This document shows, piece after piece, positions 16,489-23,816 of a DNA stretch of 30,825 bases. Position numbers and translations under genes: made by a program. The stretch is from positions 1 through 30,825 of IMG/VR virus record IMGVR_UViG_3300042326_000224, one strand, 5' to 3'. The notes beneath the pieces are model-generated. The model was not told where the DNA came from. It worked only from the letters and a program-made list of their open reading frames with translations, and made no database searches. Each line of letters begins with the position of its first letter. Within the stretch, counting starts at the first letter, position 1. The stretch comes from a virus.

Positions 16489-16667
16489 TCCTTGGCGTCC
16501 TTGGCCAGGATCAGGCCCAGACCAGCCGTGCAGGCGGCAATGACCGAGGCAATGTCGAAGACGGTCGCCGGGTCGTTGTCAAGCAGGGCAATGGCTGCCG
16601 AGGAAAGGGCGGTCAGGATGGTGGCCACGCCAAGGGCGGTGGTCTTGAAGTTCTTGGGCTTGGTCAT
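16485..16667 (-). CDS. Two-helix small membrane protein, holin-like
   Basis: A 60-residue protein with two predicted membrane segments (about residues 9-28 and 37-54), a short loop between them and charged ends (MTKPKNFK at the start, AKDAKE at the end). This is the layout of class II holins. The start ATG 16667 overlaps the scaffold stop as ATGA. The location, between scaffold and capsid genes, is not where T7 keeps its holin, so the function is inferred from topology only; a structural or superinfection role is possible. The coiled-coil membrane protein at 1170-1394 is the competing holin candidate. Confidence 0.7.
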   Translation of the reverse strand: MTKPKNFKTTALGVATILTALSSAAIALLDNDPATVFDIASVIAACTAGLGLILAKDAKE

Positions 16668-17395
16668 CGGTTCTGGACTCCGAGTGCGTTGGAAAGAGCG
16701 ACCCGCTGTTCGACATCCTTGCGGTACGCGGGGTCCTTTGCATACCGGGGATCCTTCATGGCCTCAACGATCTCGGCAACGCTGCGGAAGGCACCACCGG
16801 AGGGACCAGAGACCTCGCCCTGGATCAGACGACCCTGGGTTCCGTTGCTCTGCTCGAACCGGGCCTTCAGGCCAGCCACGGCCATCTTGATGGCATTCAT
16901 GTTTCCGCCTTCGATGATGTTGTTGAAGGCGTCGATCTCGTCTTCGGGGAAGGTGTTCCCGGCCCACTCGACCATGGCCTGGTACTGGTCCTGGCCTCCG
17001 GCAGCCTGCATGACCGTGTTGACGTTGGTGTCAAGCAGAGCCTTCTGGCCGTCCACGTAGGCACGAACCAGGGGCTCCGGGAGACCCATGGAGGTGATGG
17101 CCTTGATCGACTCGTCGCTCAGGTCCCCGTTCTCCGCGAACTCCTTGGAGTACTGGTCCAGGGACGAGAAGTCCGAGGGCTTGCCACCGACCTTGCGCTC
17201 CAGTTCGGAGTAGGCCTTGGCCAGTTCACCCGGATCCTTGAACTTCTCCGGCAGCCACTCAGGCCGAGACGACTCGGGGGCTGCGGTGACCGGGTCCTGC
17301 TGGGTCTGCGATTCCATGGCGGCCTGCAGGGCATCGGTCTCCCTGTTGGATTCCGCCGTGTCACGAACGATACTGACTTGCTGGTGGTTTGACAT
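16664..17395 (-). CDS. Capsid scaffolding protein, gp9-like
   Basis: A 243-residue acidic, helical protein between portal and capsid genes, as T7 gene 9 is. Scaffolds guide the assembly of the prohead and leave before packaging ends. The N-terminal 40 residues are polar and probably disordered. A PEWLPEKFKDPGELAKAYSELERKVG segment (about residues 46-71; typical of T7-like scaffolds) follows, then helices, and a basic C-terminus (RSVAEIVEAMKDPRY, RVALSNALG) of the kind that binds the capsid shell. The start ATG overlaps the portal stop as TAATG at 17395-17397. Confidence 0.93.
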   Translation of the reverse strand: MSNHQQVSIVRDTAESNRETDALQAAMESQTQQDPVTAAPESSRPEWLPEKFKDPGELAKAYSELERKVGGKPSDFSSLDQYSKEFAENGDLSDESIKAITSMGLPEPLVRAYVDGQKALLDTNVNTVMQAAGGQDQYQAMVEWAGNTFPEDEIDAFNNIIEGGNMNAIKMAVAGLKARFEQSNGTQGRLIQGEVSGPSGGAFRSVAEIVEAMKDPRYAKDPAYRKDVEQRVALSNALGVQNR

Positions 17396-18927
17396 TACTG
17401 TTGCTGCATCCGCTGCTCGATCATGTTGCCCGTGGTCTTGGCGGCTTGAGGTCCGGCCATGGCCAGCATCTGCTGTTGCATTGCCATCTGCTGTTCCTGG
17501 GCGATCTGCTCTTCCGTCTTCACAAGACCCGCCGTGTCGATTCCGAGCGAAGCCGCACGGCGATTCAGGTATTCACGGAAATCAATATACTGCTGAATGC
17601 CTCCTGGACCCAGAACCTGTGCAATTCCCTGGAGATAAATATCCAGGCGGTTCAGGTCATTGCCTCGGCCCAGGGCGTCGATTCCGGTGACGATGGTCGG
17701 GGTGATGAAGTTCTTGTCGATCTTCGGCATCTTCCGCGCCTTGGTCAGGCGGTCGATGATGCGGTTGACCAGGGGCAACTGGAACTCCTGGGACAGCAGG
17801 CTGTAGATGCCGCCCAACTGACGCTCGATGCTCTGGGTGACCAGCCGGATCTCTTCGGCGGTGACACGCTCTGCATTTCGGATCGAGGCCTCGGTCAGCA
17901 GGAAGGCGTAACTCAGGCGCTCGTTGATGGCGTTCATCGTGTTCAGGGCCACGCTCAGGTCGGCGGCCTTCTGAACCTGCAGAACGGTCACGTCCTGGGC
18001 GTTGCCCTCGATGATGGCCCCGTTGGGGCTCTGTGCCAGTTTCTTGGACCGGGTGCTGCCCGTGGGGTTGACCAGGAACAGCACCTTGGCCATGGCCGCA
18101 GCCGCTTCCACGATGCTCTTCGACAGGCTGTCCAGGGACACCAGGTCCCCGAAGTACTGCTCCACGTAGCCACGACCGTAGTCCTCGCCGTCCACCCGGT
18201 GCATACGCAGGGCCAGGAACGGGCTGCGCTCGGCAGGGTAGGTGGACATGGAGTCCGGGAGGATGACCCCGCCGATCTCCTGGTAGACCTCCACCTTGCC
18301 ATCCTGGAGGACGTGGCAGCAGGTGTAGATCTCCACCGTGTCCTCATGGGCGCACATGCAGGTCTTGGCAATGGCGGCAGCCTCGGGAGGCAGGACCGAA
18401 GGAGCCACGTTCTCCTTGATGACGATCTTCCGCACATGGCCCATCGGGTCACGCTTGACCACGTACCGATCCAGCCGGAGGACACGCATCGGGCCGTCAT
18501 CCGGGAAGTAGACCAGGACGTTCCCGGCGACGATCAGTTGCTTCAGGGCCTCGAACAGGGCCACCCGGATGTTCTGGGCCTCGATCTCCTTCATCACCGT
18601 CCGCTCCATCTCGGACAGGCTCTGCTCGGCCTCGCTGCGGGCCCGGGGGGACATGGCGTCCAGGTTCCGGGCAGCCTTGGGGTCGATGATGAAGCGGAAG
18701 AAGGGGGCGTTCGGCGGCAGCAGGGACAGCAGGAGCGCAGACGCCAGGTTGTTCACGCCACGGGCACCCACGGCCTGGTACGGGGTGGGGAACTTGTAGG
18801 CGGTCTTGTCCCCCTCGTCAGGAATCAGGTGGGGCAAGGTCAGACGGGAGCAGTCCCTGGCCCGTTCCAGGTACGGGTATCGCTGGTTCTCCAGCCTCAG
18901 GTACAGGGCCTTGCCAGTGTCGGCCAT
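17395..18927 (-). CDS. Portal (head-tail connector) protein, gp8-like
   Basis: A 510-residue protein, near T7 gp8 (536). The portal dodecamer is the DNA entry and exit channel at one vertex. Family features seen: LENQRYPYLERARDCSRLTLPHLIP (about residues 12-36), PYQAVGARGVNNLASALLLSLLPPNAPFF, and late EIRLVTQSIERQLGGIYSLLSQEFQLPLV. The last 30 residues are glutamine-rich (QQMAMQQQMLAMAG, RMQQQ). The start ATG 18927 follows GAAGG and shares the surrounding sequence TAACCAATGGC with the gp15-like gene start. It is followed with a 1-bp overlap by the scaffold. Confidence 0.95.
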   Translation of the reverse strand: MADTGKALYLRLENQRYPYLERARDCSRLTLPHLIPDEGDKTAYKFPTPYQAVGARGVNNLASALLLSLLPPNAPFFRFIIDPKAARNLDAMSPRARSEAEQSLSEMERTVMKEIEAQNIRVALFEALKQLIVAGNVLVYFPDDGPMRVLRLDRYVVKRDPMGHVRKIVIKENVAPSVLPPEAAAIAKTCMCAHEDTVEIYTCCHVLQDGKVEVYQEIGGVILPDSMSTYPAERSPFLALRMHRVDGEDYGRGYVEQYFGDLVSLDSLSKSIVEAAAAMAKVLFLVNPTGSTRSKKLAQSPNGAIIEGNAQDVTVLQVQKAADLSVALNTMNAINERLSYAFLLTEASIRNAERVTAEEIRLVTQSIERQLGGIYSLLSQEFQLPLVNRIIDRLTKARKMPKIDKNFITPTIVTGIDALGRGNDLNRLDIYLQGIAQVLGPGGIQQYIDFREYLNRRAASLGIDTAGLVKTEEQIAQEQQMAMQQQMLAMAGPQAAKTTGNMIEQRMQQQ

Positions 18928-18930
18928 TGG

Positions 18931-19125
18931 TTACGCCTTCTCGGTGGGGATGACCAGACCACGCTTGCCACGGCGCATCAGGAGGGGGTTCTCCATCGGT
19001 GCCTCCTTGGGAGCCCGAGGTCCAGCCTGGGTGATGCCCGGGGACACGATGTTCGGGATCATGGGGGCGTTGGGCAGTTTCACCGGGGGAGGCGGTGGCG
19101 GCGCGGAGGGTCGGCTAAAGCACAT
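18931..19125 (-). CDS. Small proline-rich protein before the portal gene
   Basis: A 64-residue protein starting MCFSRPSAPPPPPPVKLP, proline-rich through its first half, and ending with a basic segment RRGKRGLVIPTEKA. It overlaps the upstream gene by 11 bp and ends 3 bp before the portal start. T7 has a small assembly protein (gp7.3) with a basic, small-residue C-terminus in the same place; that comparison is positional only. Similar proline-rich Cys-starting peptides occur beside portal genes in other podoviruses. It probably takes part in tail or head assembly, unproven. Confidence 0.7.
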   Translation of the reverse strand: MCFSRPSAPPPPPPVKLPNAPMIPNIVSPGITQAGPRAPKEAPMENPLLMRRGKRGLVIPTEKA

Positions 19126-19333
19126 TTTCGTTCTGTTCCTCGAAGAGGCGGATCAGGTAGCGAACTACGGAACGCTGGCCTGCCCGGTGGTAGATCTCTG
19201 GGAGACCATCCTTGAGGTCGGCACAGCGTTCTGGAAAGTTGGCGTCAAGGAAAGCAATCATCTCCCGGCTGATCGGAGGAACCGGGACATATGGGACCAA
19301 CTTGACTTCCTTAGATGCGTACTCATTGCTCAT
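19115..19333 (-). CDS. Conserved-looking small protein of unknown function
   Basis: A 72-residue protein of no recognised family. The visible pattern is VKLVPYVPVPPISREMIAFLDANFP followed by GLPEIYHRAGQRSVVRYLIRLFEEQ, i.e. a proline-rich strand and two helices. No signal peptide or membrane segment is seen. It overlaps its upstream neighbour (DUF1599-like) and its downstream neighbour (proline-rich protein) by about 11 bp each, so it lies exactly at the change from nucleotide-metabolism to morphogenesis genes. Confidence 0.7.
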   Translation of the reverse strand: MSNEYASKEVKLVPYVPVPPISREMIAFLDANFPERCADLKDGLPEIYHRAGQRSVVRYLIRLFEEQNENVL

Positions 19334-19649
19334 TTTTCTTGCTCTGGATGTAGGCGTACAGGATGATGACGTAGTTGATCACGTCCAGCACGGTGTCCTT
19401 GACGGCCTCGTCCTTGACCTTGAACTCCCCCGTGGTGATGAAGGTGGACAGCCGGGACATCTTGTCGGTCAGACGGACCATGATGCCCGCCTCGGTCTTG
19501 CAGATGCCCATGGCCTCGCACCGAGTGAAGTTCAGGAACGGGTGCGAGTCGTCCTTGCCTCCCGAGTAGTCGTGGTTCTTCCGCTCGGACAAAGCCCGGG
19601 CCTCATCCGTCAGTTCCTTGTGGATTGCCAGCAGGCGGGTTCGATTCAT
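19323..19649 (-). CDS. DUF1599/Nmad1-like nucleotide-associated protein
   Basis: A 108-residue helical protein. The core KNHDYSGGKDDSHPFLNF (about residues 24-41), RLTDKMSRL, and VKDEAVKDTVLDVINYVIIL is the pattern of the DUF1599, or nucleotide modification associated domain 1, family, an all-alpha relative of the MazG-type NTP pyrophosphatases. The acidic residues of the last segment would bind metal. The family is often found beside base-modification or nucleotide-salvage genes; its substrate is not known. The start ATG 19649 is chosen because it overlaps the exonuclease stop as ATGA; an in-frame ATG at 19658 is possible. Confidence 0.82.
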   Translation of the reverse strand: MNRTRLLAIHKELTDEARALSERKNHDYSGGKDDSHPFLNFTRCEAMGICKTEAGIMVRLTDKMSRLSTFITTGEFKVKDEAVKDTVLDVINYVIILYAYIQSKKNEQ

Positions 19650-20383
19650 GGTGTCCATAGTTTGACCTTCTTGGTGTCCCAGTCGTATTCGCCGTGGTGC
19701 AGGATCCGGGCGCAGCGGGCCTGTACCAGGGCATATTCCTCGTTGTATCCGTGCGCCTCGTAGGCTGCCTTGACCTCGGCCCAGGTCCCTTCCTTCAGGA
19801 TCTTGGCCGCACTTACCGGGCCCACCCCTTCCAGCCCGGGGTAACCATCCGTCTTGTCTCCCGTCAGCGTCTGCGTCAGCCAGTTCTTCCGGGCCTCGTT
19901 GGGAGTGATCAACCGGGGCTGGTCGTCCTTGTCAGGGTTCCAGATCCACCCAGGGATGGAGTTCAGGTCCTTGTCGCTGGAAACGATGACGCTGTTGTTG
20001 TAGGTGCCCTCGGTCTGCAGGATGCCGATGATGTCGTCTCCCTCCAGGGTGGGCTCCTCCTTGACCGCATACCGCTCCCCCAGGCGCTGCTTGACTGCCT
20101 TGTACCCACAGGGCTTGCGGCAGGCCTTGCGGTGGGCCTTGTAGGCGGGGTAGATGCCCTTGCGGAAGTTGTCCTTGCCCGTGAACCCCAGGACGCAGAA
20201 CTCGGCATTCAACTTGTCCATCCAGGACTTGACCATGGAGTCGCAGACATCCAGGGTCTCGCTGATGTTGCAGAAGGCCACGTCCGTCTCGTCATCGAAC
20301 CGTGCCACGTACTCGGTGGCCGAGCAGATGGAGTAGACGAGTATGTCCCCGTCGATCAGCAGTGTCGTCCTCTTCTTCGCCAT
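19646..20383 (-). CDS. 5'-3' exonuclease, gp6-like
   Basis: A 245-residue protein of the PIN/FEN-like 5'-3' exonuclease family. T7 gp6 removes RNA primers and degrades host DNA. Seen here: the first metal-binding strand TTLLIDGDILVY (Asp 11 and 13), a helical arch with basic YKAHRKACRKPCGYK, the PTLEGDDIIGIL acidic cluster, VIVSSDKDLNSIPG, and TDGYPGLEGVGPVSAAKIL, the helix-three-turn DNA-binding motif. It is shorter than T7 gp6 (300). ATG 20383 overlaps the previous stop as TGATG and has GGAGG before it; GTG 20386 is an alternative start. Confidence 0.93.
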   Translation of the reverse strand: MAKKRTTLLIDGDILVYSICSATEYVARFDDETDVAFCNISETLDVCDSMVKSWMDKLNAEFCVLGFTGKDNFRKGIYPAYKAHRKACRKPCGYKAVKQRLGERYAVKEEPTLEGDDIIGILQTEGTYNNSVIVSSDKDLNSIPGWIWNPDKDDQPRLITPNEARKNWLTQTLTGDKTDGYPGLEGVGPVSAAKILKEGTWAEVKAAYEAHGYNEEYALVQARCARILHHGEYDWDTKKVKLWTP

Positions 20384-20586
20384 CACTCCTCCGACTGGGC
20401 TTCTGCCGCCCGCTTCAGGATCTCGATCAGGCCGAACGACCCGTGCATCGTGGACTTCACGCAGATGCTGTAGTTGTCCTCGGACTTGGACTTGGCACGG
20501 AACCCGATGAACATGATCTCATCGAACCGCTTCTTCAGTTCGTGCAGCAGTTCGTCGGTCTCCATGAACTCAATGGGGGTGGACAT
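20383..20586 (-). CDS. Small unknown protein between endonuclease and exonuclease genes
   Basis: A 67-residue, acidic protein not recognised as any family. It begins MSTPIEFMETDELLHELKK (helix), then a short strand region (EIMFIGFRAKSKSEDNYSI) and ends in helix FGLIEILKRAAEAQSEE. A ribosome site GGAG lies about 9 nt before the ATG, inside the endonuclease frame, with which it overlaps by 17 bp. Its stop overlaps the exonuclease start. Probably a soluble replication-stage accessory. Confidence 0.68.
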   Translation of the reverse strand: MSTPIEFMETDELLHELKKRFDEIMFIGFRAKSKSEDNYSICVKSTMHGSFGLIEILKRAAEAQSEE

Positions 20587-20902
20587 GCTTCAGGCTCCTC
20601 AGGGTGTTGAGATGTCTAGCACGGATGGATGAAGTAGGTGCTGCACAGGCAGCGAACAAAGCCACGATCTGCGGGTGCTTGATGATGCTGTAGCGGGATA
20701 CGTTCTTCAGGAACTGCAGCGCCGAACGCCCATACATGGTCCAGATGAACACGCCATTCTGCACGGGCCGGATCGTTCCGCCCCACTTGGCGGCCATCTC
20801 CCTCAGCACCTTTCGGTTCTTGTTCGTGACCTCGACGGTGGGGCACTTGTTCCAGCGAACGCAGCCCTCACCGTCCAGCAGTCCTGCCGCATAGGAGTTC
20901 AG
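20570..20902 (-). CDS. LAGLIDADG-type endonuclease overlapping the DNA polymerase stop
   Basis: About 110 residues in frame with one LAGLIDADG-like motif, SYAAGLLDGEGCV, then the family order VEVTNKNRKVLREMAAKWGG, a W-T-(M)-Y-G strand and RYSIIKHPQIVALF. One motif implies a homodimer, as in I-CreI. No ATG with a ribosome site leads directly into this motif. The listed start is CTG 20902, whose last two bases are the first two of the polymerase TGA (CTGA); an ATG at 20992 inside the polymerase would add 30 basic residues that look like a shadow of polymerase code. Homing endonucleases near DNA polymerase genes are common in T7-like phages. The catalytic acid is the Asp of LLDGEG. Confidence 0.72.
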   Translation of the reverse strand: MNSYAAGLLDGEGCVRWNKCPTVEVTNKNRKVLREMAAKWGGTIRPVQNGVFIWTMYGRSALQFLKNVSRYSIIKHPQIVALFAACAAPTSSIRARHLNTLRSLKHVHPH

Positions 20903-22653
20903 TGTGTTTCTGCCCAGTTGGCCCCCACGCGGAACTCGCCATCGAGGGCGCACCTGAAGGCGAACGTCTGTCCCGCTTCCTGAATGGCGCATACCAAGAT
21001 GGTACCGATACTCTCAGAGATTTCCTGGGGAGCGACGAACTGGTACTCGTCATGGATGCTTGCGACCTGGGCAACTCGGTCGTATCCCTCGAACAGGATC
21101 TTGTTCCACGCGATCACGCAGGCCTGCTTCATCACCACTGCACCAGCCGACTGCAGCAGTGTGTTCAGCGCCGCATGTTCAGACCGGGGATACAAAGGGC
21201 GTCCGTCCAGTCCCTTGAAGTAACCGTCCCGCTGCATGGCAGAGGACACGGCCTCCTTCAACTTGGAATAGGCTGGGACCTTGGCCTCGAAGTTGGCACG
21301 GGCCCGGCGTCCACGCTTGCGGTCACCTCCAAGGACGAACCCCAACTTGTCGTCTCCTGCTCCGTAGATCAGGGCGTAGATTGCTCCCTTGGCCTGGTTA
21401 CGTGCAGCCTTGTGTTCTGGGTTGGACTTGTCCTGCTGAACGTCTCCGACCAGACCGAAGGCCTTGGCGTTGGTCCAGTGGATGTCGCCTTCCAGGATCT
21501 GCTTGGCGTATTCGCCCTTGTCGTATCGACCGAGGTAGTGGGCCAGGCAGCGCAGTTCCAGCCCTGAGGCGTCCGCGCCGACCAGCATCGTTCCCTTGTC
21601 CGGGATGAACAGGCTGCGGTAAGCGGGGTCTGCAGGGACCTGGGCCATGTTCGGGTTCCGGTGGGTGCAGCGGCCCGTGATGGCACCGTTGGTGTTCACG
21701 CGGCCATGGAGCCTGCCCTTGCGGACCAACTTCAGCCATGCCTCGTCACCCTCGGCCAACTGACCAAGACGCTTCAGGACGGTCAGGTATCTGTTGAGGA
21801 TCTGGGCTTCTGGGAAGGACAGATCGGACAGCACGGCCTCGTCCACCCTGGGGCGTCCATCGGGGGTCAGTTCCTTGGGCTCCCAGCCGTACTTCTCCTT
21901 CAGTCGCTCCGCGATCTGCATCCGGCTGCCGGGGTTGAACGGCTCGACCTTGGGCTTCAGGGCCTTCCCGGTCTTCTCCGAGACGCGCTGGATGACCTTG
22001 GGAGGGAACACCTCCTGCAACTTGGCCTCGATGTCCAGCAGTTCCTTCCGCAAGTCGGCATGGAGCCGTTCAGCCGCAGCCACGTCGAAGCCGAAGCCGT
22101 GACGCTCCTGGTTGCGGATGATCTGGGCAAAGGCGTGTTCGATGTGGATGGCCGGGGCTGCATCCTTGAACGTCTTCAGGGACTGCAGGTGGTTCCACAG
22201 AGTGTTGGTGACACGGACATCCTGCAGGCAATACTCCATCAGTTCCTCGGAGTTCTTCTCGAACCCGGGAGCCTCGGACTTGCCGCAGCCCAGTCGGTGA
22301 CCCCAGGCCTTGAGCGAGTGACTGCCCACCAGTTCCTTGGGGAAGTCCTTGGTCTGGAAGTCGATCTCCCGCTGGTTGGCATTGAGCAGCCGGGCCACGA
22401 CCAAGGTGTCGATGATCCGGTTCATGGGATCGAACTTGCGGCTCAGTTTGCGGAGTGCCGGGATGTCGAACGACAGGACGTTGTGACCGACGATCACGTC
22501 CGCCTTGTTCAGGATCTCGACGCCCTCCTCAAGGCTGACGATCCGGGGTTCCCCACCGTCGATGCTGACGGCCATGCACAGGACCTGCTTCAGGTCCGAC
22601 AGTTCCAGCCAGTCCTCGATGGGATTCGTCTCGATGTCAAAGGTGACTTGCAT
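20899..22653 (-). CDS. Family A DNA polymerase with proofreading exonuclease, gp5-like
   Basis: A 584-residue replicative polymerase, shorter than T7 gp5 (704). The 3'-5' exonuclease residues are all present: DIE (Asp6, Glu8), SFDIPAL (Asp63) and YCLQDV (Tyr141, Asp145). Polymerase motif A is VGADASGLELR (Asp361), motif B is RNQAKGAIYALIYGAG (Arg418, Lys422, Tyr426, Tyr430) and motif C is ASIHDE (His534, Asp535, Glu536). The C-terminal ANWAETH resembles the T7 ending NWAICH. Tyr426 is the counterpart of T7 Tyr526. The gene starts 15 bp after dyad D, with GGGAG as ribosome site, and its stop overlaps the LAGLIDADG gene. Confidence 0.98.
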   Translation of the reverse strand: MQVTFDIETNPIEDWLELSDLKQVLCMAVSIDGGEPRIVSLEEGVEILNKADVIVGHNVLSFDIPALRKLSRKFDPMNRIIDTLVVARLLNANQREIDFQTKDFPKELVGSHSLKAWGHRLGCGKSEAPGFEKNSEELMEYCLQDVRVTNTLWNHLQSLKTFKDAAPAIHIEHAFAQIIRNQERHGFGFDVAAAERLHADLRKELLDIEAKLQEVFPPKVIQRVSEKTGKALKPKVEPFNPGSRMQIAERLKEKYGWEPKELTPDGRPRVDEAVLSDLSFPEAQILNRYLTVLKRLGQLAEGDEAWLKLVRKGRLHGRVNTNGAITGRCTHRNPNMAQVPADPAYRSLFIPDKGTMLVGADASGLELRCLAHYLGRYDKGEYAKQILEGDIHWTNAKAFGLVGDVQQDKSNPEHKAARNQAKGAIYALIYGAGDDKLGFVLGGDRKRGRRARANFEAKVPAYSKLKEAVSSAMQRDGYFKGLDGRPLYPRSEHAALNTLLQSAGAVVMKQACVIAWNKILFEGYDRVAQVASIHDEYQFVAPQEISESIGTILVCAIQEAGQTFAFRCALDGEFRVGANWAETH

Positions 22654-22668
22654 TGGTGTTCTCCCTTG

Positions 22669-22681
22669 TCTAGTTCCTAGA
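22669..22681 (-). promoter_or_regulatory. TCTAG-N3-CTAGA dyad, site D (before DNA polymerase)
   Basis: The minus strand reads TCTAGGAACTAGA, an exact 5+5 inverted repeat around GAA. It includes the TAG stop of the HTH gene and ends 15 bp before the polymerase ATG; GGGAGAACACC follows. It is one of four copies. CTAG is otherwise very rare in this window. Confidence 0.7.
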
Positions 22682-23018
22682 TCAGGTCGTCTTTGGTCAG
22701 GCCCTGTGCCTCGAAATACACCCGGATCTGGGCCAGAGCCATGTCATGGTAACGCTTTATGGCCTGGCCGTCAAGCGGATCCTCCGGGTTCAGGAGGGTG
22801 TATCTCCGGGCCAAGGCCTCCCACGTCACCGAGTCCTCGTCCTTCACCGGGACACCACGCTGCCGCTTGGGGCGGTTGTTGTAGTCGTGCCGGATCACCG
22901 TGGACACCAGTTGGGGGCTGATCCCGTACTGCCTGGCAATGGCCACCTTCTTCATGGAGGTCTTGCCAAGGGCACGGATCTCGGCCACCTGCAGGTCAGT
23001 CAACTTTCGTTCGCGCAT
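22677..23018 (-). CDS. Helix-turn-helix DNA-binding protein
   Basis: A 113-residue protein with a single helix-turn-helix near the N-terminus: LTDLQVAEIRALG, then VAIARQYGISPQLVSTVIR (about residues 26-44), the resolvase- or transposase-like HTH form. A basic NRPKRQRG follows, and then an acidic and helical C-terminal half without a recognised domain; no HNH or GIY-YIG nuclease motif is visible. ATG 23018 with AGGA upstream is preferred to TTG 23024. It overlaps the coiled-coil gene and its stop codon forms part of dyad D before the polymerase gene, so it may regulate that site (inference). Confidence 0.75.
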   Translation of the reverse strand: MRERKLTDLQVAEIRALGKTSMKKVAIARQYGISPQLVSTVIRHDYNNRPKRQRGVPVKDEDSVTWEALARRYTLLNPEDPLDGQAIKRYHDMALAQIRVYFEAQGLTKDDLI

Positions 23019-23181
23019 GTTCAATCCTGTCCAGCCGATTCACGGCCTGTTCGAGTCTGTTGAGTGCCCGGTCAAGTTCCACGTTCCTGCGTGGGCCGGG
23101 CTTCTTCCTGCGGGCATCGATCAGGTCCCTGGAGGACTCGATGATGCTCAGGACGATCCGTTTCATGGAGTTCGTGATCAT
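22996..23181 (-). CDS. Small basic coiled-coil protein
   Basis: About 61 residues from ATG 23181, which overlaps the ThyX stop (ATGA) and so is the likeliest start; open frame continues upstream within thyX, but no ribosome site supports an earlier start. The protein is basic and helical: KRIVLSIIESSRDLIDARRKK, then VELDRALNRLEQAVNRLDRIE with Leu/Ile/Val spacing of a coiled coil. No known family. Probably forms dimers; function unknown. Confidence 0.6.
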   Translation of the reverse strand: MITNSMKRIVLSIIESSRDLIDARRKKPGPRRNVELDRALNRLEQAVNRLDRIEHARTKVD

Positions 23182-23816
23182 TGCGAATGGCGACACAAGG
23201 CGGTCCATGACGTTGGAAACTTGGTCGCACATTCGGCAGCCAGACGCAGGGCAACTTCCTTGGTTTCCTGCTGGGCTGTCGGGTGCGTCCGCTGCTGCAC
23301 GACTCGGTTGAACGCATACAGAGATCCGGTCCAGATCCATTCGGTCATCACTCCCTGGGGTAGGACAGCCCTCGCCTGCTCCGGGCACACCCCGTCTGCA
23401 AGCAGGCTGCGGTAGGTACGGACTGCCAGTTCCATGGCGTACATCAGGTCCAGCATGGCCCGCTCGTTGGTCACGGCCAGGTCGCTGCTGCCCTGCTTGA
23501 CGTTCTCTGCCGCCTTTCGCAGGTACTCAGGCTTCCACAGGACGGGATCAACCGTGACGTACCTGCGGCTGACCTCGTTCCACGACAGGCCCACCTGGTG
23601 CTTGGCCAGTTGCCGAGCCACGAAGATCGGGGCAGTGACGCGGAACTTCAGCATGACGTGGGCAAAGGGGGACCAGTGCCCGTGCTTGGCCAGGTAGTCG
23701 ATCAGGCTGGCATTCTTCTCAGTCGGATACTCCGTGGCGATCTTGTCGAACGAAACACGGGCGGCGTTCACGACAGAGTCGTCGTCGCCCATCCAGTCAA
23801 TCAGGGTCACGTTCAT
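23178..23816 (-). CDS. thyX: Flavin-dependent thymidylate synthase ThyX
   Basis: A 212-residue ThyX, which makes dTMP from dUMP with FAD and methylene-tetrahydrofolate. The signature appears at about residues 68-86 as RQLAKHQVGLSWNEVSRRY, a phage-type variant of the classical RHRxxSxNExSxRY. The upstream HWSPFAHVMLKFRV strand and the C-terminal QQRTHPTAQQETKEVALRLA segment are also typical. The enzyme would raise dTTP supply during replication. It sits among small unknown genes and is bounded by ATGA overlaps on both sides. Confidence 0.95.
   Translation of the reverse strand: MNVTLIDWMGDDDSVVNAARVSFDKIATEYPTEKNASLIDYLAKHGHWSPFAHVMLKFRVTAPIFVARQLAKHQVGLSWNEVSRRYVTVDPVLWKPEYLRKAAENVKQGSSDLAVTNERAMLDLMYAMELAVRTYRSLLADGVCPEQARAVLPQGVMTEWIWTGSLYAFNRVVQQRTHPTAQQETKEVALRLAAECATKFPTSWTALCRHSQ

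Noticed and set aside
20899-22653. Intron or intein in the DNA polymerase gene
   Set aside because: Exonuclease and polymerase motifs are continuous in one frame from Asp6 to the final His584; the endonuclease lies after the stop.
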